This document shows positions 57,555 through 64,000 of a DNA stretch of 64,000 bases, piece by piece. Location: NCBI GenBank assembly GCA_017979445.1, contig CM030711.1, forward strand, positions 2,108,001 through 2,172,000. The letters run 5' to 3'. The notes under the pieces were generated by a model, which did not search any database, was not told where the DNA came from, and worked only from the letters and a program-made list of their open reading frames with translations. The stretch comes from Akebia trifoliata (lineage: Eukaryota; Streptophyta; Magnoliopsida; Ranunculales; Lardizabalaceae). The number at the start of each line of letters is the position of its first letter. Position 1 is the first letter of the stretch. Position numbers and translations under genes: made by a program.

Positions 57555-60500
57555 ATGGTTCAAATTCGAGAATTGTATCCTTGCTTGCATTTAATTTCAT
57601 CTTGATCAAAATCTATATATTCTTAGTTTTTAGTTTTTATTCGTTTTTCTCTGACTTCAATTGGATGTATATTTGAATTCCGAGCATCTGAAATTGTTTA
57701 AATTTGCAGAGAGTTTCAATGTTTGGTTGGTAATCGCATATTCGCATTCGTTTCGTGAGAAATTTGTTATCTTAAGCTAGAATAATGGTGTTTTTAGTTA
57801 CTTTTTTCTAGAGGTTAGGAAATTCTCTGTGTTTGATAATGTTGGATGATCTCAGTTTTCCAATTTACACGTAAAACGTAAGCTTTAGTGAAAAATAGGT
57901 TGTTTATCTTCTATAAATTTTATAAAAGAAACATATATTATAAAATCAAGATGTTTGATTACTTTAAAGATGGCAAAAGACAAGGAAAGTCGATGTTTGT
58001 GAACTCTAGTACGCCAAAGTATATATATTTGATTGACTATTAATTGAAAAAGAGATATTTAGTATAATTGAACTTATGCACTACAAGTTGGATGATGTGA
58101 AAATATGTTAAAGAGATCATTTTAGGAAAACATTTATGGGTTTTTTTTAAGAATTCTCGATGAAGAGAGGAGATCTATGGTCATGTAGGAAAAAAGAAAG
58201 CAGAGAATATGGGAACGGACATGGAGGTTTTAGATTTGGAGAAAGAAATGAAATAAGAAACGTGATCGTTAAATTTGCAATAAAACCGGTTAGTTAATTT
58301 CAAGAGTCGAACCAACAAAACCCAATATTTTTTTTTCTACATTGGAGGAACTAGAGATCAATATATGAATAATTTAAGACTATTTCAAGGGAGAGTCTGA
58401 CCACACAATATAAGCTAGTGGTTGTAAATGTGTACAACAAAAAATAGATAAGAGGAGGTGAAAATGAAGGATACCAAAGAACAAGGTGGTGTAATATAAA
58501 AGGATGAAAACATATTCTTTTGTAAATAAATTGCTAAAGAAAGAAAGGTGCAACTTTGTGACAAAGACTAAACTGATGTAGGATGAAGTATCTAAATTTA
58601 TTAAAAGAGAAATAAAAGAGGTTCTTGGAGAAATTCACATACTTGAGGAAACTTGGTGGTGGCATGAGGTTTATAGTGTTATTTGAGAGGGGGAAAAAAG
58701 ATCTGTTACAAGTATTGGCAATTTATTTGAAATTAAAAAACTTGAAAAGACATGGAAGTGTTAAAAAAGAAGAAGCAAAAAAGTGATAATTAAACCTAAA
58801 GTTAAGATGTATGATGATCTGTATGTTGATTTTCCTTGACTTAAGATTTTGTTGGGGTGTTCTTCAAGTCGGATTCCCATGCCTATGTCACTTGATGAGG
58901 TGAGGAAATGAAACGTGTTTGACATCTTCATATCAACTAAATTCATTTCTAGTTCTAAATTTTATCGGGATATTAATCTTGGAGTAGCTTGATGAAATAT
59001 ATTCACACTTTCTTGCAGTATGAGGTAGCTCAGATGTACATGGTCGTGAAAATGCAGCAACAAAGTACGACAAGTACTGAAGGAGTGGAGGTGTTAGAGA
59101 ACAGAGCTTTCGAAGATGATGTTTTTGGAAAGGGTCGATACACATTAAAAATTTATCACTTGCAGAGGTATTTCTGTGAGAAACCATACTAACGTTAATT
59201 CTTGTCTTTGATTTTATGGTTTCTTGGTTTCTGCTTAAAGCATAATATTGGATCAATCCCCTCAAATTACAGTTTCTTTTGTATCTGTTCGTGTATGTTG
59301 ATAATTTATTGTTTTCTCAACAAAGTGTTGTGCTATTCTTGTTTCTTATTTTTATTGAGATCCTATTTGAGGACTATTTCTCGTACTGCTGATTGAGATT
59401 TTCAGCATTAATAAATAGCCTCTTTTCTTATTAGATTAGTAAGAGATTTTATTTCAAAAGTAGATGTTGAAGTGTACAACAGTGCTTCCTCCTTTGATGT
59501 TGAGCATTCTATTCTTGAAGTTTGGATTTCTCAATTCTATTTATACTTTCTTCAGCAAAGCTCCTTCTTGGCTTACCACTTTTGCACCCGCGGATGCTCT
59601 ACTCATGCAAGAGGAAGCTTGGAATGCTTTCCCGAGATGCAAAACAGGTTGGCTTTGCAATATGTTTTCCCAGGTTTACACGATTTGTTTTTTTCATAAA
59701 ACTCTTTCTGACCAATTTATTATTTACCTTGCTGAAATTGGACGCTGCGTTACCCAGTGATCAAGGTGATTATTTTTCTATTTATGTTTACAAAATTTTC
59801 CTAGGTTATGGTTCTTTCTTTAGGAAATCATTGTTAAAAAACAAAATAGCAAAGAGGTCAAAAAACATGCATACACAAAGATTTACATGGTTCAACAGTG
59901 TGCCTACGTGCACGGACCAAAACAAGAACAATCACTATTTTTTTTCAAGTTTTACAGCCCTAGAGATCTCTATTTAAAGTAACCAGTAGTAGTGAAAAAC
60001 GTGTCTATCTTCCAAAAATAGAAAACCCTTAAGAAAATATTACACAATTTCCCTTTTCGTAACCCTAAAGATTTGGGACGGGGACTCCTCCCCTGAGCCC
60101 CTGGTAGGGGGCACTGCTCCCTGCACCCACAACTCAGCATACCACCAAATCTCATTTAAATTTTAATATTTCAGTTACTTATCATTTTTTTTTTAATATT
60201 TCAGTGTCCATATTTTGAGAGGTTCTGTCTAACCATCGAAACTGTTCATAAGGCTGACAATGGGCACTCAGAAAATGTAAGTTGCTTCAAAGTTTTCGCT
60301 TATGGGATTTAATTTTTTCTATTCAACGTGAAGTGCCAACTTAGCTAAGAGGTAAGATGTGTGGAGTGTTGTTCCCACATCCTAGGTTCAAACCCCCTTG
60401 AACCTACTAACCTTACATCTATCAACATCAACAACAACCACAAAAAAAAAAAATCTCTCTTCAACTCATATCTTTAGGCAGTTTTTAGCAGTAAATGTGA

Positions 60501-63500
60501 ATCCCATGGAATATGAAACAAGTTGGTTGATTCTTGGTTTTTGAAAAATTGGCAAACTAGGTGCATGGTTTAAGCAAAAAACTCCTAGCAGCCAGGCAAG
60601 TGGAAACCATTGATTTATCTTCAGCTGCAAGGGACTATTGGAGTTATATGGTTGGTACTTGCAACGTGGACTTGTCTGAATTCAGATCACTGAGGACAGG
60701 TCGTGCTCCTCTTTTGGAAGGATGGCAGGTTATCACTTCTCTACTATTGAACTGAAATATTCTTGGATCACTGTTCATATCTTGCTACAGAATTTTAAAA
60801 TGCTTCCTGAGAGAGATGAAATTGTGAAGATTAGTTTTATGCTGTTTCCAGTGATTGGACCCCCTATTCTCTTTTTATAGTAGTTAGTTACATTTTGAGC
60901 AGTGTATTGGCATATACTATTGTGTGTTGATGACTTCTTGAGTAAGTGTGAAAGGGAAATAGTATGAAATTATATTTGTTGATTATCTAGTTCTATAAAT
61001 CTTCCGATTTAACTAGACAGTAAGCTTTTCATATTGATATTATCTAAAGTGTTCGAGCATAGCTGTTTTCCTGGCTTAAATTTTTGTATATGGCTAAATT
61101 AAGTCTAAAAATATTATAAGGCCTGCCTCTGTCGAGAACCCACGTTCTTCACTCCTTTTTGCTAGGCAAGCAAGTTTTTTTTTTTTTTTTCCTTTTTTTT
61201 TTTCTTCGACGGGTAAGTTGGACTAAAATCCACGACCTGAAAGTTGCTTTGCAATGTATCAAACCAACTGACTATGGGTCTAAGCCCCTAGGCAAGCAAG
61301 GTTAATACTCAGTAATTAGTTGGTGAATGCGGGTTTTGAACCCAGGTCATGGTATCAACATTCAGAGACTTCAACCAACAAAACAAGTTGAGATTTTCAC
61401 GTTCTTCGCTCCTGATTTTGAATGAAAGCTCCATAATAACTAACAAGATTCAATGGGCTACCTATGATATATTGAGCTTTGTGATTCAACTTGAATGAAC
61501 AGAGACGAAGAAAGCAGTTACTCATCTCATCATTCTCTTCGTTTAGTTCACATATCCAGTGCTAGCTATTTCTTCTCAATGGATAACAGCAATAAAAAAT
61601 TGCAATGCTTCAGCTTCTGACTTGAATAGTCTCTGTGAATTTTTCTCAAGATGCACTAATCAAGTCACTCCATACTGTAAAAATGCCTCACTTGATCGCA
61701 TAGAAAGTAAAATGTATCTGTATTGAATTATTAGAATGGACGACCTGGTTCACATGGAGAGAATGCTGAAAGTCATGGCACTAATAATAATTTATACATG
61801 TTTGATAAGTTTGGTAATTGGATTAATACATATTGTACCAGATTTAACTTCTCATTGTTCATGCACAATAATACCTCATGTACCATAAATACTTTGATTG
61901 TTCCTTCACATACAAATTTATTAACCTACCTCTTTTTATCTGCATTGTCACTTTAACATTATTAATTTTTTTCTGGAAGGTAACTCACCTTAACATTCTC
62001 TTACCTGTTTAGATGACTTGTGTTGTTATTCTGTGTAGGATAAATGTGATCCAGTTATGACAGCATACAAATTGGTGACAATAGATGCTCCATACTGGGG
62101 ATTTGGGTATCGGGTGGAACAAGCTTTGCTTAAAGTATGTATCTTGTGGATCAGCTTTAAACAATACTAAGAGTACCAATAGTGTTGAAGTCTTTTCAAC
62201 TTTCTTTTGCAAACTAATTCTTGAGCGTTTATTTGCTATATTTGTAAACGTATATTTTTTTAATCTCGTACTCTGCCAGGTTTGTTAAATCGAGTTAGAG
62301 CTTTAAAGCTGTTGCATTCTAATTCATGATATATGAGTGATATAGGCACAAAACTTTCCAACCCATGTATTGGAGGTAGTTATTTTTGTGACTAACTTGC
62401 ATATCCCTTTAATAACAAAAAGAAATAACCTGTGTTAGTTAAATAATCCTTCGAGGTAGTCATTTTCGTAAGAGTAGAATTTATCCTTATTATGCACAAT
62501 TGTCACTTTTTTCTTTATATAGGTGTAATATTGTCATCCCTGGTATATTTTAATATAACTATGAGAATCCAAGGAATCGTGGAGCATAACACACAAACTC
62601 CCATTTTGTCCTCCATCATTTCCCCTTCTTTCTTCTATTCCCTTCTTTTATTTCTCTCTTTTTCTTCCCCAATCTTACTTTTTAATTGTTAAATGCATAC
62701 ACTCACAAACATTTATATCTGTAGAACCATCCTAAGAATAACCAGTTGTAATATGTTTGTACCTTCTCATTCTAAAGTTTCCATGATGTTCTTTTGGTAT
62801 TTAATTTTGACCTTTTTTTTTTATAACAATAAATGTATTTTTGCAGAGTTGTTTTCTATGATATATATATCAATGAGTCTACTCCATTGGAACAATTCTG
62901 ATGCCATATATCTTTCATAGGGTGAAAGGGCACTTTTTCTGGAAAGCCACCGGAATTGTTTTGCTTGGATCGATCAATGGTTTGGAATGACAATGGAACA
63001 GATAAGAGAGCTTGAGCAACAAAGTGACTCTTCATTAAATAAGGTAAGAATATTCTCTCAAGTTCAAAAATATGATGAAAGATTCAGTTGCAACGGGGAA
63101 GTGTTCCTAGTTTGGATAAGTGAAAGTCAATCCTTCTTTTGTAGTTGGCATGTACTAGAGGTGTATTAGTATTACAGTACTGAAAACTATTTTTTTTTTT
63201 TTTAATTTGCATTAATTCTTGTTGCCTGAATACTGCAATTAAACCAGTTCATGTAGTAGTTTTGTTCTGTATGTAAGTATGGTGCAGTGCAACACTATAC
63301 ATACCCGAAATTGGTCCTTTTATTTTTGACTTTTTAAATTGATAAAATTTATCGTAGGGGTTCTGTATTTTTTGGTTTGGTTAAAATGTTTTCAAATTAA
63401 ATGGGGATTTTTTGCTTCACCACAACTAGGTTAGAAATGTATACCGATAAGGGGCCTAGGTGAAACTTGGTACTTACTAATTCCCACTATTGAATATTTG

Positions 63501-63652
63501 ATAAAATCAGTCTTTATTGGTTGTAACTTATAACCTTCTTGTGCCAAACACAGAAACTTGGCAGGGCTACTTCGATTCTTAGCGAACACGAGCTCGACCA
63601 GATAAGCTCAAATGGCAGTATGAAGACCTCAGAGCATCTTAATAAGCTCTAG
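57555..63652 (+). CDS. PITP: Class I phosphatidylinositol transfer protein (285 aa, ten exons)
   Basis: Exons: 57,555-57,574; 58,869-58,899; 59,019-59,167; 59,556-59,647; 59,758-59,765; 60,205-60,276; 60,561-60,728; 62,039-62,134; 62,921-63,043; 63,554-63,652. All borders are AG/GT and the frame is open throughout. The protein starts MVQIREFRIPMPMSLDEYEV, aligning with the start of animal PITP-alpha. Lipid-site residues known from PITP-alpha are conserved at identical positions: Thr59 and Lys61 (YTLKIYHLQ) and Cys95 (PRCKT). Also present are TGRAPLLEGW, AYKLVTIDAPYWGFGYRVEQ and the C-terminal helix region FCAWIDQW-like (CFAWIDQWFGMTMEQIRELE). The protein carries phosphatidylinositol or phosphatidylcholine between membranes from the cytosol. 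Exon 5 is only 8 nt. Introns hold a SINE and other repeats. The gene appears functional. Confidence 0.93.
60328..60455 (+). mobile_element. tRNA-derived SINE in PITP intron 6
   Basis: A box TAGCTAAGAGG (60,342-60,352), B box GGTTCAAACCC (60,385-60,395) and an AACAACAACC-then-poly(A) tail. Flanking TCTATTCAAC (60,318-60,327) and TCTCTTCAAC (60,456-60,465) match at 9 of 10 positions and form the target duplication. Confidence 0.85.
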
Positions 63653-64000
63653 ACAGCTCCGAAATGAGCTCCCGCTCCCAACTTCCGAGTCTAGGTACCA
63701 CGTTCTTGTCATTTTGATCCAAATGACAATTATATGATTTTGTCAGAGGATTCAAACTAACATTCGTGATGTTTAGGAACATGGGTCGGATCCCCATAAT
63801 CTGTTGCCAACCCTTTCGCTCGTGATTTCGGAAGATATGGAAGATTTTTTCGTAAATTGGGAATGAATGGCTATGCTAACCATCATTTTTCCCTTAGAAT
63901 GTTTTAGTTGAAGATAGAGCATAATATATATCTATATATATTATTGTATCATTTATTTAAGGTTTCACTATCATTTATTTAAAAACCAATGTTTGTTGCA
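63653..64000 (+). other. PITP 3' flank, probable 3' UTR at its start
   Basis: It follows the PITP stop codon. No further coding frame or recognised repeat is seen before the window ends. The last 100 bp are AT-rich with TATATATCTATATATATT. Confidence 0.5.

Noticed and set aside
60342..60395. Possible tRNA gene from A and B boxes
   Set aside because: No cloverleaf or anticodon arm can be formed, and the A-rich tail and target duplication identify a SINE.
1..64000. CRISPR arrays, prophage, operons or other prokaryotic systems
   Set aside because: No regularly spaced identical repeats and no bacterial-type gene clusters; all genes are plant-type.

Overview
The window is plant nuclear DNA, almost certainly from a flowering plant. 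It is AT-rich and gene-sparse. Its genes have spliced exons with plant-type borders, a plastid-targeted carbamoyl-phosphate synthase large subunit, a plant-specific LOB-domain transcription factor, and intergenic space full of small non-autonomous transposons. The species cannot be named from the sequence. No bacterial, phage or CRISPR-type system is present.

Layout. 1-1.0 kb: the 3' end of a spliced gene for a basic protein with membrane segments. 1.2-5.2 kb: a gene graveyard holding a broken arginine/serine-rich gene, a miniature LTR retroelement with a tRNA-Met primer site, an F-box-associated-domain pseudogene and one exon of an exonuclease V gene. 6.2-7.4 kb: a Mutator-like MITE with a 10-bp target duplication, about 100 bp upstream of a small single-exon membrane-protein gene. 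7.5-18.5 kb: no genes; hairpin MITEs, SINE-like copies and simple repeats. 18.6-20.1 kb: a two-exon LBD1/LBD11-like gene on the minus strand, with a 20-bp perfect inverted repeat in its intron and three ACGT-core (bZIP-type) sites upstream. 20.2-25.6 kb: repeats, including a hAT-like MITE with an 8-bp target duplication.

25,645-49,038 is a head-to-tail duplication of a segment of about 12 kb (unit 1 25,645-37,649; unit 2 37,650-49,038). The copies look nearly identical by eye and differ mainly by a 541-bp and a 69-bp indel. The breakpoint cuts CARB, so unit 1 ends in a truncated exon-3 pseudogene, while unit 2 runs into the complete three-exon gene (47,598-52,429, minus strand, 1188 aa). Each unit also carries a copia 3' end, a CACTA terminus, hairpin MITEs and a 106-aa unidentified ORF.

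52.7-57.4 kb holds more repeats: a SINE, an array of about 220-bp repeats, hairpins and a large inverted-repeat MITE. 57.5-63.7 kb is a complete ten-exon class I phosphatidylinositol transfer protein gene. Its frame depends on 20-nt, 31-nt and 8-nt exons. The intact genes share no pathway: CARB makes carbamoyl phosphate for arginine and pyrimidines, LBD is a transcription factor, and PITP carries phosphoinositides.

The strongest observations are the tandem duplication (real or an assembly duplicate), the 8-nt micro-exon, the GC-AG intron of CARB, and a dispersed family of hairpin MITEs sharing a CATAGAT stem motif.
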